NCBI GenBank assembly: GCA_013204585.1
Contig: JABMNL010000009.1
Coordinates: forward strand, 86,058 to 150,057
Reading direction: 5' to 3'
Length of the DNA: 64,000 bases
Source: SAR202 cluster bacterium
GTDB taxonomy: Bacteria; Chloroflexota; Dehalococcoidia; Lucifugimonadales; UBA3495
Shown here: piece after piece, positions 45,486-54,187 of the stretch
Numbering within the stretch: the first letter of the stretch is position 1
Layout of the letters: each line of letters opens with the position of its first letter
The notes under the pieces: model-generated
Seen by the model: the letters and a program-made list of their open reading frames with translations, nothing else
The model's database searches: none
What the model was told of the DNA's origin: nothing
Position numbers and translations under genes: made by a program

Positions 45486-46436
45486 TTAGAAGATGGCTAT
45501 GGGGTTTACTGGGGAGCCGGTGGTGTTATGTAAACGAAGCGGGCCGATGGAGACCATGAACTCCCAGCGGTTGCGCTCCTTGCAGGCCTGGGCCACCCCT
45601 TCCAAGTCAGCGTTATCCAGAATCCAGATGCCCATGGCCGTGATGCTCACCTGGTGAATTGGACTGCCCACCTTCTCGTATTGAGGCGGGTTCACGTCGT
45701 TGCCCGTGTCCGAGCCCATCATGGCGATGCCCCGCTCGTAGAACAGAGGCAACACTGATGCCTGACAAGCCGTCGAACCCTTGGACCGCTCCCAGGGCCC
45801 CTCGACGTTGCGGCGGTGTAGTTGGCCGGTCCGAATCAGCAAGATGTCGCCCTCTTCGACCTTAAATCCGCAGCGTTCCTCAGCGGCCAGAATGTCGTCA
45901 ATCATGACGCCTTCGCCACGGTCCACCCAGTCGATGCCCCGAATCATGGGCACATCAACCAGCACCGCTCTGGAGATGATGCCGTCTTTGGCTTCTTCCA
46001 CCGAGCCGAAGGTGGCCCCGAGGTTGGTGGAGACCAGGTGGGCAGGTTTGCCGTTGTAGGTCTTCCCCTTCCAAAAGAAGTGGGAGAGCGCGTCAACGTG
46101 GGTGACGGTGGCGCCGTGGAAAATCATGCCGAAATAATCGGTTGCGCCCTGGTGGGTGCGGGAGGTTACCTTGTCACCGCTGGCCCAGCCTTCGCCGCTT
46201 TCCACCATGAAGTGGACTGGGGGGGTCGGTGCGTCGGGAGTGGACTCGAAGCTGATGGTTCGGGCCATGGAGACGCGGACGCCGTCTTGCACCGTGGCGA
46301 TGGCCTGCTTCACCTTGGCGGGGGTGATGTAGTTGGGCGCGCCCAACTCATCGTCATCGCCCCATTTACCCCAATTGGAGAACTTGTCGAAATAACTAAG
46401 GACTTCTTCTTCGCTGGGAATGTTTGCTTGCGGCAT
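45486..46436 (-). CDS. Cyclase family (kynurenine formamidase-like) hydrolase
   Basis: A metal-dependent hydrolase of 316 residues in the cyclase/arylformamidase family. The signature H-G-x-T-H-x-D-x-x-x-H appears as FHGATVTHVDALSHFF at about residue 100. ISRAVLVDVPMIRG, VEEGDILLIRTGQ and DTGNDVNPPQY are further conserved stretches. Known relatives hydrolyse N-formylkynurenine, isatin or polyketide-type rings. The C-terminal WEFMVSIGPLRLHNTTGSPV is typical of the longer bacterial subgroup. It lies directly next to two amidase genes on the same strand, so hydrolysis of cyclic amides or imides is a reasonable guess. ATG 46436 follows AGGAG. Confidence 0.92.
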   Translation of the reverse strand: MPQANIPSEEEVLSYFDKFSNWGKWGDDDELGAPNYITPAKVKQAIATVQDGVRVSMARTISFESTPDAPTPPVHFMVESGEGWASGDKVTSRTHQGATDYFGMIFHGATVTHVDALSHFFWKGKTYNGKPAHLVSTNLGATFGSVEEAKDGIISRAVLVDVPMIRGIDWVDRGEGVMIDDILAAEERCGFKVEEGDILLIRTGQLHRRNVEGPWERSKGSTACQASVLPLFYERGIAMMGSDTGNDVNPPQYEKVGSPIHQVSITAMGIWILDNADLEGVAQACKERNRWEFMVSIGPLRLHNTTGSPVNPIAIF

Positions 46437-46475
46437 TTTTTCTCCTACTAATAGCTAAATGCTGATTGCTGGCGG

Positions 46476-47831
46476 CTAAATTCCCACCGGAGGGAACAAT
46501 TGAACGTCAATTAATTTTTCGCACCACCGGGCCGCCGCCAACAGGCTGGCTTCTTCGAACGGGGATGCGATGAGCTGGATACCCAGCGGTAACCCTGATT
46601 CGGCGAGGCCGATGGGCAAGGTTATTGTGGGCAGTCCGCACGAAGTCCACGGCCCCTGGAACCTGGTGTCTCCGGTATTCGTCAGGTCGGCTAATGGTGC
46701 GCTGGGGGTTGATGGCGTGAGCAGAATGTCGGCCTTTTCAGCCAGTAATTTCATATGGGCGGTGAATCGGAGCCTTCGTTCCAGGGCCCTTGAGTAGGTC
46801 ACGGCGTCGATTTCCAGGCCCTGCCGTAACATCTCTCGCAACTTGGGTTGGTAGTCCTGGGACTGCTTCTCGTACATGGGTTTGTGGAAGGCGGCAGCCT
46901 CGGCGCCCATGATTATTTGCTGGTCCTGGATGGCAGTGCCAAAGCTCTCCGGCAGGGTTAGTTCCTCGACAGTTGCGCCAGCAGAAATCAACTGCTCAAC
47001 CACGGCCCTGGTGCGTTGCTGTGTTTCTTGGTCCGATTCTTCCATGAAGAAGGAAGTGATGAGGCCAATCCGAGGGGGCTTCGCCGATTCCAGCCCGATC
47101 AGGTAATCGTCGGGTGCTAAACGAGAAGCGACCGGATCCTGGTCGTCTGGCCCGGCCATCACCTGCAACAGTAAGGCGACGTCTTCCACCGTGCGGCCCA
47201 TCCAACCCACGGTGTCCAGGGACCAACTTACTGGCACGACGCCACGGCGGCTGACGCGTCCATAGGTCGGCTTGAGTCCGACGATGCCGTTATACGACGC
47301 AGGTCGTAGCACGGAGCCGACGGTCTGGGAACCCATTGCCACCGGGCACAATCGGGCGGCGACAGCTACTGCCGAACCGCTGCTGGAACCGCCGGGTGTG
47401 TGGGCCGGGTTCCAGGGGTTCTTGGTGTGGGACGGGTCTAGGCAGGCGAATTCGGTGGTGACCGTTTTGCCCAACATAATTGCCCCGGCATTTTGCAGCA
47501 GTCCAATCGTGACCGCGGTCTCGTCGGGCACATAGTCCGCGTAGACCTTGGACCCGGCGCTGGTGGGCACCCCGGCAATGTTGTAGATGTCTTTAATACC
47601 GATGGGTACCCCGTGAAGGGGGCCAGTTTTCGCTCCGCTATCCAACTCTTGCTGACGCTGTTTGGCGTCGGCTAGGACAGTCTCCCGGTCAACCCGGACC
47701 CAGGCATTCAATTGGGGTTCGAGGGCGTCCATCCGCGCTAGCAGGGACTCTACTACTTCAACCGGGGTGATTTTCTTCGCGCGGATTTGCCGCGCTAATT
47801 CCGCTGCCGATAGCTCAAAGGGCTGAGGCAT
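46476..47831 (-). CDS. Amidase signature family hydrolase
   Basis: This 451-residue amidase carries the triad in LHGVPIGIKDIYNIAG (Lys), HTPGGSSSGSAVAVAA (Ser) and GSQTVGSVLRPASYNGIVGL (nucleophile Ser). It is the close paralogue, in opposite orientation, of the amidase at 42135-43493: both begin MPQP and share many identical blocks, but they differ in the regions lining the substrate pocket. GGAG precedes ATG 47831. It is 39 bases upstream of the cyclase gene, suggesting one transcript. The substrate is unknown. Confidence 0.94.
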   Translation of the reverse strand: MPQPFELSAAELARQIRAKKITPVEVVESLLARMDALEPQLNAWVRVDRETVLADAKQRQQELDSGAKTGPLHGVPIGIKDIYNIAGVPTSAGSKVYADYVPDETAVTIGLLQNAGAIMLGKTVTTEFACLDPSHTKNPWNPAHTPGGSSSGSAVAVAARLCPVAMGSQTVGSVLRPASYNGIVGLKPTYGRVSRRGVVPVSWSLDTVGWMGRTVEDVALLLQVMAGPDDQDPVASRLAPDDYLIGLESAKPPRIGLITSFFMEESDQETQQRTRAVVEQLISAGATVEELTLPESFGTAIQDQQIIMGAEAAAFHKPMYEKQSQDYQPKLREMLRQGLEIDAVTYSRALERRLRFTAHMKLLAEKADILLTPSTPSAPLADLTNTGDTRFQGPWTSCGLPTITLPIGLAESGLPLGIQLIASPFEEASLLAAARWCEKLIDVQLFPPVGI

Positions 47832-47858
47832 GACTGCTCCTAGATGTTCGAGATGGGC

Positions 47859-49274
47859 TTATACCGGTGGACGGCGGGTGTGCCAATCGGTGGCCTGTTC
47901 GTAGGCATGGGCTACGCGAAAGACCGTCGCTTCGTCGAAGGGCCGACCGGCGATTTGGAGGCCCACGGGTAGGTTGTCCGAGGTGAAGCCGCAGTTGATG
48001 GACAAGGCCGGTACGCTGGCCAGGTTAAACGGGGCGGTGAAACTGCGCCGTCCGCCCAGCATCTCTAGGACTTCCTCTTTGCTGTCGATACCAGCTTTCG
48101 CGGGGATTAGAGATGCTGGGATGCAGGAGGTTGGCATTACCAACACGTCGACTTTCTCCAGGGCGTCCAATATTTGCTGCCGAAGCATGTGCCGCAGTCG
48201 GACCGCTTTCATTTGAGCCTGGGCCGGGATGATGGCCCCGGTTAACAGCCGCAGCCGTATGTTGTGGTCGTACTCGTCCAGATGTTGGTCAATGCCTTCG
48301 CGGTGGGCTGCAGAGGCATCAGCAAAGACTACCGCGGTGGAAATGGCAGCTGAGTGTGCAATCAGTGGAATCTCAATCTCTTCCACTGCTGCGCCCAGTT
48401 CTCCGAGTTGGCTGATGGCTTTGACCACCAGGTCGCGCACCTGGGGTTCAACGACGTCGGAGTGTACTCGCTCGGTGATGACTCCAACCTTCAAGCCCTG
48501 AATTCCCCCTTCCAGTGATGCCAAGTAATCGGGTACCGGGACGTCCCAGGTGTAGCCGTCCTTGGGGTCGTGACCGGCGATGGCGGCCAGGGTCATGGCG
48601 CAGTCGGCCACCGTCCGGGAGATTGGCCCCACCTGGTCCATGGACCACGACGCGCCCAGGACTCCGTGACGGCTGACTCGTCCCCAGGTCGGGCGAATGC
48701 CGACCAGTCCGCAGAACGAAGCCGGTCCGCGAATCGAACCAGCGGTGTCTTCGCCTAGGGACGTGGCGCATAAGAACGCGGCGGTGGCGGCCCCGGACCC
48801 GCTGCTGGAAGTGCCCGGATTACGCGATAAATCCCAGGGGTTGTGGGGTCTGCCGTAAGGATGGTGGAAGGAGTCGCCCATTGCGAACTCGCTCATGTTC
48901 AGCTTGCCCAGGAGCACCGCACCGGCCTGATCCAGTTTGTGCATCACCGTGGCATCCTCGGTGGGCACAAAGTCCTTCAGAATGTTGGAGCCGCCGGTGG
49001 TGAGTATCCCCTTGGTGTGGAACTGGTCTTTGACGGCTATTGGGACGCCGTGCATCGGGCCACGATACTTGCCGGAGATAATCTCTTGTTCGGCCACGTG
49101 GGCATCGGCCATGGCCCGGTCGGCGGTTACCGTGATGTAGGAGTTGAGCTTGCCGTCAACCTGGGGAATTCGCTCGAGATAGGCCTCGGTGACTTCCACG
49201 GGAGAAACCTGGCGGGACTTAATTAGGGACGCCAATTCGGTGGCGGAGAGAAATGGCAGTTGGGACTTGTCCAT
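47859..49274 (-). CDS. Amidase signature family hydrolase (GatA-like)
   Basis: A third amidase, 471 residues, more like GatA in its opening (LPFLSATELASLIKSRQVSP) and in MHGVPIAVKDQFHTKGILTT, which carries the Lys. RNPGTSSSGSGAATAAFLCA has the cis-Ser, and LGEDTAGSIRGPASFCGLVG the nucleophile Ser. It is less similar to the other two amidases than they are to each other. No gatB or gatC is adjacent, so I do not call it GatA. It is 27 bases upstream of the second amidase, forming an amidase-amidase-cyclase cluster. Confidence 0.92.
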   Translation of the reverse strand: MDKSQLPFLSATELASLIKSRQVSPVEVTEAYLERIPQVDGKLNSYITVTADRAMADAHVAEQEIISGKYRGPMHGVPIAVKDQFHTKGILTTGGSNILKDFVPTEDATVMHKLDQAGAVLLGKLNMSEFAMGDSFHHPYGRPHNPWDLSRNPGTSSSGSGAATAAFLCATSLGEDTAGSIRGPASFCGLVGIRPTWGRVSRHGVLGASWSMDQVGPISRTVADCAMTLAAIAGHDPKDGYTWDVPVPDYLASLEGGIQGLKVGVITERVHSDVVEPQVRDLVVKAISQLGELGAAVEEIEIPLIAHSAAISTAVVFADASAAHREGIDQHLDEYDHNIRLRLLTGAIIPAQAQMKAVRLRHMLRQQILDALEKVDVLVMPTSCIPASLIPAKAGIDSKEEVLEMLGGRRSFTAPFNLASVPALSINCGFTSDNLPVGLQIAGRPFDEATVFRVAHAYEQATDWHTRRPPV

Positions 49275-49441
49275 TGGTTGACCTTTTATTAATCGACGAA
49301 TGGGTGAATGGGCAGGCGAAGCTGAAACACGGCCATTTTGACCCCGGCCACTCCCGTTGTCAACGTGAAATTACTGGCTGCAGGTAAGGCGGGACGGGGC
49401 GCAAGGGGCCATATGGTAGGCACGGTAAATATGGGTCTCGC

Positions 49442-49450
49442 TGCTATAAT
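49442..49450 (+). promoter_or_regulatory. Extended -10 promoter of glmU
   Basis: TGC followed by a perfect TATAAT (49445-49450) forms an extended -10 element, with no good -35. Transcription would start near 49457, about 44 bases before ATG 49501. Confidence 0.72.
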
Positions 49451-49500
49451 CCGAGAAGTATTCAGAACTTTGATCGACGCTCAACGGCAGGGGTAGAAAC

Positions 49501-50850
49501 ATGGACAACTTGGCAGGAATCATATTGGCCGCTGGAGAGGGGATCAGGATGAAATCCCGGACTCCAAAGGTGCTGCACCGGCTTTGCGGTAAGGAGTTAA
49601 TCCGGTATCCGGTGGAGTTGTTGGGCCGGTTGGGCGTGGACCGAATAGTCGTCGTGGTATCTCCCGCCAACCAAAAGGCCATCAAAGAACTACTTGGTGA
49701 CACAGTGGAATACGCCGTGCAGACGACCAAGTCAGGCACTGCCGGGGCGGTGGAAGCCGCTGCTTCACTAGTCCAAGGAAAGGCCCAGCAAGTCTTGGTT
49801 ATTGGCGGTGATTCTCCGCTTGTGAGCGATGCTTCGGTGCGCAGTCTTATCGATGGGCATCTCGGGGCAGCCCACCAGATGTCCATTCTTTCCGGCATCG
49901 TTCAGGACGGCCAAGGCCTTGGCCGCATCGACCGGCACCACGGTTCCCAGCGCGACGTTCTGGGAATTGTCGAGGATGCTCAAGACACTGCCAGAGACGA
50001 CCAGCCGATCGAGGTTAATTCCGGGGTCTACTGCTTCCAAGCCGACTGGCTGTGGGAAAACCTGGGCCAGGTGCAAGCCAGCGGCGCTCAAGAACGCTAC
50101 CTAACCAACCTGGCGGCAATCGCAGCGGAACAGCAAGTGTCTGTTGCGGCTCAGCCGTCGGGCGACCCAATAGAGGTCCGTGGAATCAACAATCGAGTAG
50201 AACTGGCCCGCCTTGAAGATGTGGAGCGGCAGCGGATACGAGAGAGCTGGATGCTGGAGGGCGTTACCATCTCAGATCCGTCATCGGTGATGATCGACTC
50301 GGCCGTCGTAATTGGACAAGACACCGTGATTCTGCCCAATACCATGCTTTTGGGAAATACCGTCATCGGCTCGGGCTGCGAGGTCGGACCCGGCTCGGTG
50401 ATTAAGGACTCGACCGTCGGTGACAATTGCCGGGTTACGTCCTCGGCTTTGGAAGAGGCAGTCATGGAAGCCGGAGCCAACATCGGGCCGTTCAGCCATC
50501 TTAGGCCGGGCGCATATTTGGAGTCCGACGTGCACATCGGAAATTTTGTGGAAGTTAAAGAAAGCCGGTTTGCCGCCGGTTCGGTCATGGGCCATTTTGG
50601 ATATGTGGGCGACGCGTCAATCGGGGCCAATGTTAACATGGGTGCGGGAACAGTAACTTGCAACTATGACGGCAAGAATAAACACCGTTCGGTAGTGGAA
50701 AAAGATGCGTTCATTGGCTGCGACACCATGCTGGTGGCCCCGGTCACAGTGGGCGCTGGCGCGGTCACGGGAGCGGGTGCAGTCGTCACAAAAGACGTCC
50801 CTCCGGCTAGACTAGCTGTCGGCGTTCCTGCTAGAATATTAGACAGATGA
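49501..50850 (+). CDS. glmU: Bifunctional GlmU (glucosamine-1-phosphate acetyltransferase/UDP-GlcNAc pyrophosphorylase)
   Basis: GlmU makes UDP-N-acetylglucosamine for cell-surface polymers or glycans. The N-terminal pyrophosphorylase domain has ILAAGEGIRMKSRTPKVLHR, VIGGDSPLVSD and VNSGVYCFQADWL. From about residue 250 a left-handed beta-helix follows, with hexapeptides IDSAVVIGQDTVILPNTMLL and GSVMGHFGYVGDASIGANVN, the acetyltransferase-site NMGAGTVTCNYDGKNKHRSV, and GAGAVVTKDVPPARLAVGVP. The 449-residue length fits the bifunctional enzyme. ATG 49501 follows AGGGG. Confidence 0.96.
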   Translation: MDNLAGIILAAGEGIRMKSRTPKVLHRLCGKELIRYPVELLGRLGVDRIVVVVSPANQKAIKELLGDTVEYAVQTTKSGTAGAVEAAASLVQGKAQQVLVIGGDSPLVSDASVRSLIDGHLGAAHQMSILSGIVQDGQGLGRIDRHHGSQRDVLGIVEDAQDTARDDQPIEVNSGVYCFQADWLWENLGQVQASGAQERYLTNLAAIAAEQQVSVAAQPSGDPIEVRGINNRVELARLEDVERQRIRESWMLEGVTISDPSSVMIDSAVVIGQDTVILPNTMLLGNTVIGSGCEVGPGSVIKDSTVGDNCRVTSSALEEAVMEAGANIGPFSHLRPGAYLESDVHIGNFVEVKESRFAAGSVMGHFGYVGDASIGANVNMGAGTVTCNYDGKNKHRSVVEKDAFIGCDTMLVAPVTVGAGAVTGAGAVVTKDVPPARLAVGVPARILDR

Positions 50851-50939
50851 AAGGGTTCCCAGTGACCTCCCGGTGGCACTTCCTGCAGGCATAACTACCA
50901 CTCCAATGGATACGCAGGTTGACCGGGGGGACGGGGTGT

Positions 50940-52145
50940 TTGGATACAGATTATTTACCACAAACGGTAGTTCTTAGCAGCTTCGTTCTCTTGTTCTCAT
51001 ACTTGAGCTTATTGCGCTCGGGTGGCTCCGTCGGTCTCCCCGGCAGAGATGAGACTTACTCGGCACTCTTCGAATCGCTCCTCTTCTGGCTAAAAGCGGC
51101 CTGCTTCTTCGCGGTTGTACTCTCCGGATTAGCCTTAATTCAAAGCACTGTGACCACCGATTGGTTTCCCATTGCATTCATGTCTTTGGGATTGCTCGTC
51201 GGGCTATTTTCGATTGACCGCGCTGCATTTTATCTGGCCAGACGCTATCCCGGGTTGTCCCGACCGTGGAACCGTGTTGCATCGTCGAACAGGCAGGACG
51301 CAGCGTTTGCCGTCAATGGCCAACCAAGCAACGGTAACGGAAACGGCCATTCTACCAGTGGCTATACGGCGGCGGACCTTGAAGAGCCGGCCATCACCGA
51401 AGCGGAACTGACCAGCCTAGATGACCGGGACCGGGGGATGCTTCGGTCCATCATGCGTCTCGACGTAACCACCGTGCGAGAAGTCATGGTTCCCCGTTTG
51501 GACATGGACGCCGTTGAGGCCGATTGTTCCCTTGAGCTAGTGGCCGAAACCATGGTCAGCCGAGGGCACAGCCGACTACCGGTCTACGAAGAAACCATCG
51601 ATAAAATTCTGGGTATCATTCACGCCCGTGACGTGCTGGCTGCCCTAGCCTGGCCCAAGCCGAAGAATTCGCTACGTAATTTACTTCGCCCGGCGTTTAT
51701 CATCCCTGAGACCAAGCGGGTTGATGAACTGCTGGAGGAACTACAAGAGCGCCGTACCCAGATTGCCATTGTGGTGGACGAGTACGGCGGCACTGAGGGC
51801 TTGGTCACGATGGAAGATTTGCTTGAGGAGATTGTCGGGGAGATTGAAGATGAGTTCTCTCGTTCCCGCGACCCTCAGGTAATGCATCAGCCCGACGGCA
51901 CTGTACTGGTTGACGCGGGGGTCACCACGGAGCATGTAGAAGAGATATTTGGGGCGAGCATAGACGGTTCCGAAGTCGATACCGTGGGTGGTTACGTATA
52001 CCATCGCCTGGGCCGGATTCCCCAGGCCGGAGATATCGTGGAAACCGACCATCTGCGTATTGAGGTGGTCTCAATAATGGGCCGCCGTCTACGCAAACTT
52101 AGGATTCACCGCATCAATGAAGGAGCGGTAGAACAAATCAAATAA
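50940..52145 (+). CDS. HlyC/CorC-type CBS-domain membrane protein
   Basis: A membrane protein of the hemolysin C/CorC group, implicated in ion (magnesium or sodium) handling. I prefer TTG 50940 ([15 protein letters not shown]), with GGGG upstream; TTG 50919 is the alternative. Three transmembrane segments lie in the first 110 residues, shorter than a full DUF21 region. A CBS pair follows ([40 protein letters not shown], then [20 protein letters not shown] with [11 protein letters not shown]). The CorC/HlyC domain ends the protein ([20 protein letters not shown]). Confidence 0.9.
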   Translation: MDTDYLPQTVVLSSFVLLFSYLSLLRSGGSVGLPGRDETYSALFESLLFWLKAACFFAVVLSGLALIQSTVTTDWFPIAFMSLGLLVGLFSIDRAAFYLARRYPGLSRPWNRVASSNRQDAAFAVNGQPSNGNGNGHSTSGYTAADLEEPAITEAELTSLDDRDRGMLRSIMRLDVTTVREVMVPRLDMDAVEADCSLELVAETMVSRGHSRLPVYEETIDKILGIIHARDVLAALAWPKPKNSLRNLLRPAFIIPETKRVDELLEELQERRTQIAIVVDEYGGTEGLVTMEDLLEEIVGEIEDEFSRSRDPQVMHQPDGTVLVDAGVTTEHVEEIFGASIDGSEVDTVGGYVYHRLGRIPQAGDIVETDHLRIEVVSIMGRRLRKLRIHRINEGAVEQIK

Positions 52146-52165
52146 TTGGTCTGAATTGAGAACGT

Positions 52166-52198
52166 AAAAAGAGACGCCAGCATTGGGCGTCTCTTTTT
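52166..52198. terminator. Terminator between converging genes
   Basis: AAAAAGAGACGCC pairs with GGCGTCTCTTTTT around a seven-base loop, with A and T runs on either side. It serves the CBS gene and possibly the zinc-ribbon gene opposite. Confidence 0.92.
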
Positions 52199-52211
52199 TA
52201 TTGACGAAGGA

Positions 52212-52424
52212 CTAGCGGGCCCGAGGGGTGTTGGCGCCGCCAGGAGATATGGGTTCGTTGAGATAGATGTCGCCGTTGCGTATCTTTATGTTGAACCCAC
52301 AGGTGGGGTTGATACAGACCCAGGCCTTGTAGTGGACCGCAGCGCCTTGTCCACCGTAGTCCGAGAGAGGGACGAGACTCCCAACCTCACATTTCATGCA
52401 TTTAGGCATAGCCGTTTCTACCAC
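52212..52424 (-). CDS. Small zinc-ribbon protein
   Basis: This 70-residue protein is probably translated from GTG 52424, with GGAGGAGG just upstream; ATG 52409 is an alternative, and a longer start at 52484 lacks support. It contains a CxxC pair (MPKCMKCEVGSLVPL) and a second cysteine pair in WVCINPTCGFNIKIRNGD, which suggests one zinc ribbon. The rest is short and without known motifs. The function is unknown. Confidence 0.65.
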   Translation of the reverse strand: MVETAMPKCMKCEVGSLVPLSDYGGQGAAVHYKAWVCINPTCGFNIKIRNGDIYLNEPISPGGANTPRAR

Positions 52425-52588
52425 GAAATCCTCCTCCCAACTCGGAATGTGCCGAGTATAGCACCGCCAACTGTCCGGGAACAACTGAATATGAAGCGAT
52501 GATTACTAATATTGACGAGTCCAGGCGACATAATTATGGTATTCGTTATTATGTCGCCTGGATGTATTCCTATTACTGACGCCTAGAG

Positions 52589-54178
52589 CTACTCCAAAAA
52601 GTCTTTAAGCTTCCGAGAGCGGGTGGGATGGCGCAGCTTCCGTAACGCCTTTGCTTCAATCTGACGGATTCGTTCGCGGGTTACCCCGAACTCCCGTCCG
52701 ACCTCTTCCAGTGTCCGGCTTCGACCGTCTTCCAGGCCAAAGCGGAGCTGGAGGACTCGCGCCTCTCGCTCAGTCAGCGTGTGCAGTACCTCGCTAACCT
52801 GTTCCTTCAACAGTTGGAAGGATGCCGCATCGGCGGGAGCCGGAGCGTTTCGGTCTTCGATGAAGTCTCCCAAGTGGGAGTCTTCTTCCTCGCCGATTGG
52901 CGTTTCCAGTGAAACGGGCTCCTGGGAAATCTTGAGAATCTCTTCAACCTTCTCGGGCCCAATCTCCATGGCCAGGCCGATCTCTGCTGGGGTCGGCTCG
53001 CGGCCATACTCCTGAAGCAACCGGCGGTGTTGGCGCATCAGCTTGTTGATGGTCTCAACCATGTGCACCGGGATGCGGATGGTCCGCGCCTGGTCGGCGA
53101 TGGCCCGGGTGATGGCCTGCCTAATCCACCAGGTGGCGTAGGTGCTGAACTTATAGCCCTTGCGGTAGTCGAACTTTTCGACGGCGCGAATCAGGCCGAT
53201 GTTGCCCTCTTGAATCATGTCCAACAGGGCCATGCCCCGTCCAATGTATTTCTTGGCTACGCTGACCACCAACCGTAGGTTGGCCTCGGTCAAATGGGCT
53301 TGGGCCCGCTCGCTCTCGGCGTCAATCCGGCGGAAATAAGCCCGGAACAAGGGATCCAACTCTTGCAGGTCAGAGAAGCTGCTAAGCTCGGACAGTTTGG
53401 CGTCGAGCTGGGCGAGGGTGCAGTCTTCTAGAACGTCCACCGCGTCGGGCGGTACTAGCCAGGAGCTAAGGGAGAGACCAATAATCTGCTGGTAGACGTT
53501 GTCTGGGTAGTCGTTGAGCTCTTCGGCCACCGCCGCAATCATGTCAACGTTGACCTCGGCGTCAATGGCGTTCCGGAGCTTTTGATGGTCGGTTATCTGA
53601 GAAATGGTCAGGTTGGTTGGCAGTCCCAGTTGCTTGGAAAGCGCGTTAACCAACGGTCCATGTTCGACCATCCGCTTCAGCAGACCGGCGGTAATCTCCC
53701 AAGGTCGGGGATCCCGTCCTTCTAATTCGGTCAACTCTTTTTTGAGGCCGTCGAGATGTTTGCCGCCTTCAATCTTCCTGGCCAAAGAGCGCTCATCAGC
53801 GGAGGTCAGCAGTCGTACACGGCCGATTTCTCGCAGATACATGCGAACAGGGTCGTCGAGCACTTCCACAGATTCGGTCTCGGGCTCCCATTCCGGCTCA
53901 TCGGCATCGGTGTCGGCGGGTGTAGCCGTCGCAGTCGTTGTGGTCTCGGCAGCATCCCCGTCTTTTTCTTCGGACTGCACAGTGCCGTCCCAAGCTGTCT
54001 CGCCGGGGCTATTTGCTAGGTTGGTCGGGCCGTCGTTGTCGGATCCTTCATCATCGCCGGCTGTGTCGACATTGCGAATTATGTCTAGCACAGGATTAGG
54101 TGTGTCGGAATCATCCTGCTGGGACTCTAAAAAGTCCTCCGGCGTTAATTCACTTGAACTGTCTCTTCTTCTAACCAT
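52589..54178 (-). CDS. rpoD: Primary RNA polymerase sigma factor
   Basis: The housekeeping sigma factor, 529 residues. The first 100 residues are acidic and poorly conserved, where region 1.1 would lie. Region 1.2 starts at [20 protein letters not shown]. Region 2 has [40 protein letters not shown] and [20 protein letters not shown]. Region 3 begins [20 protein letters not shown]. Region 4 contains [20 protein letters not shown] and [26 protein letters not shown] precedes ATG 54178. It is 9 bases after dnaG, as in the classic dnaG-rpoD pair. Confidence 0.96.
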   Translation of the reverse strand: MVRRRDSSSELTPEDFLESQQDDSDTPNPVLDIIRNVDTAGDDEGSDNDGPTNLANSPGETAWDGTVQSEEKDGDAAETTTTATATPADTDADEPEWEPETESVEVLDDPVRMYLREIGRVRLLTSADERSLARKIEGGKHLDGLKKELTELEGRDPRPWEITAGLLKRMVEHGPLVNALSKQLGLPTNLTISQITDHQKLRNAIDAEVNVDMIAAVAEELNDYPDNVYQQIIGLSLSSWLVPPDAVDVLEDCTLAQLDAKLSELSSFSDLQELDPLFRAYFRRIDAESERAQAHLTEANLRLVVSVAKKYIGRGMALLDMIQEGNIGLIRAVEKFDYRKGYKFSTYATWWIRQAITRAIADQARTIRIPVHMVETINKLMRQHRRLLQEYGREPTPAEIGLAMEIGPEKVEEILKISQEPVSLETPIGEEEDSHLGDFIEDRNAPAPADAASFQLLKEQVSEVLHTLTEREARVLQLRFGLEDGRSRTLEEVGREFGVTRERIRQIEAKALRKLRHPTRSRKLKDFLE

Positions 54179-54187
54179 GGTGCCTCC

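Noticed and set aside
47859-49274. GatA of an aminoacyl-tRNA amidotransferase
   Set aside because: No gatB or gatC is adjacent, and the neighbours are other amidases and a cyclase, so only the family is assigned.
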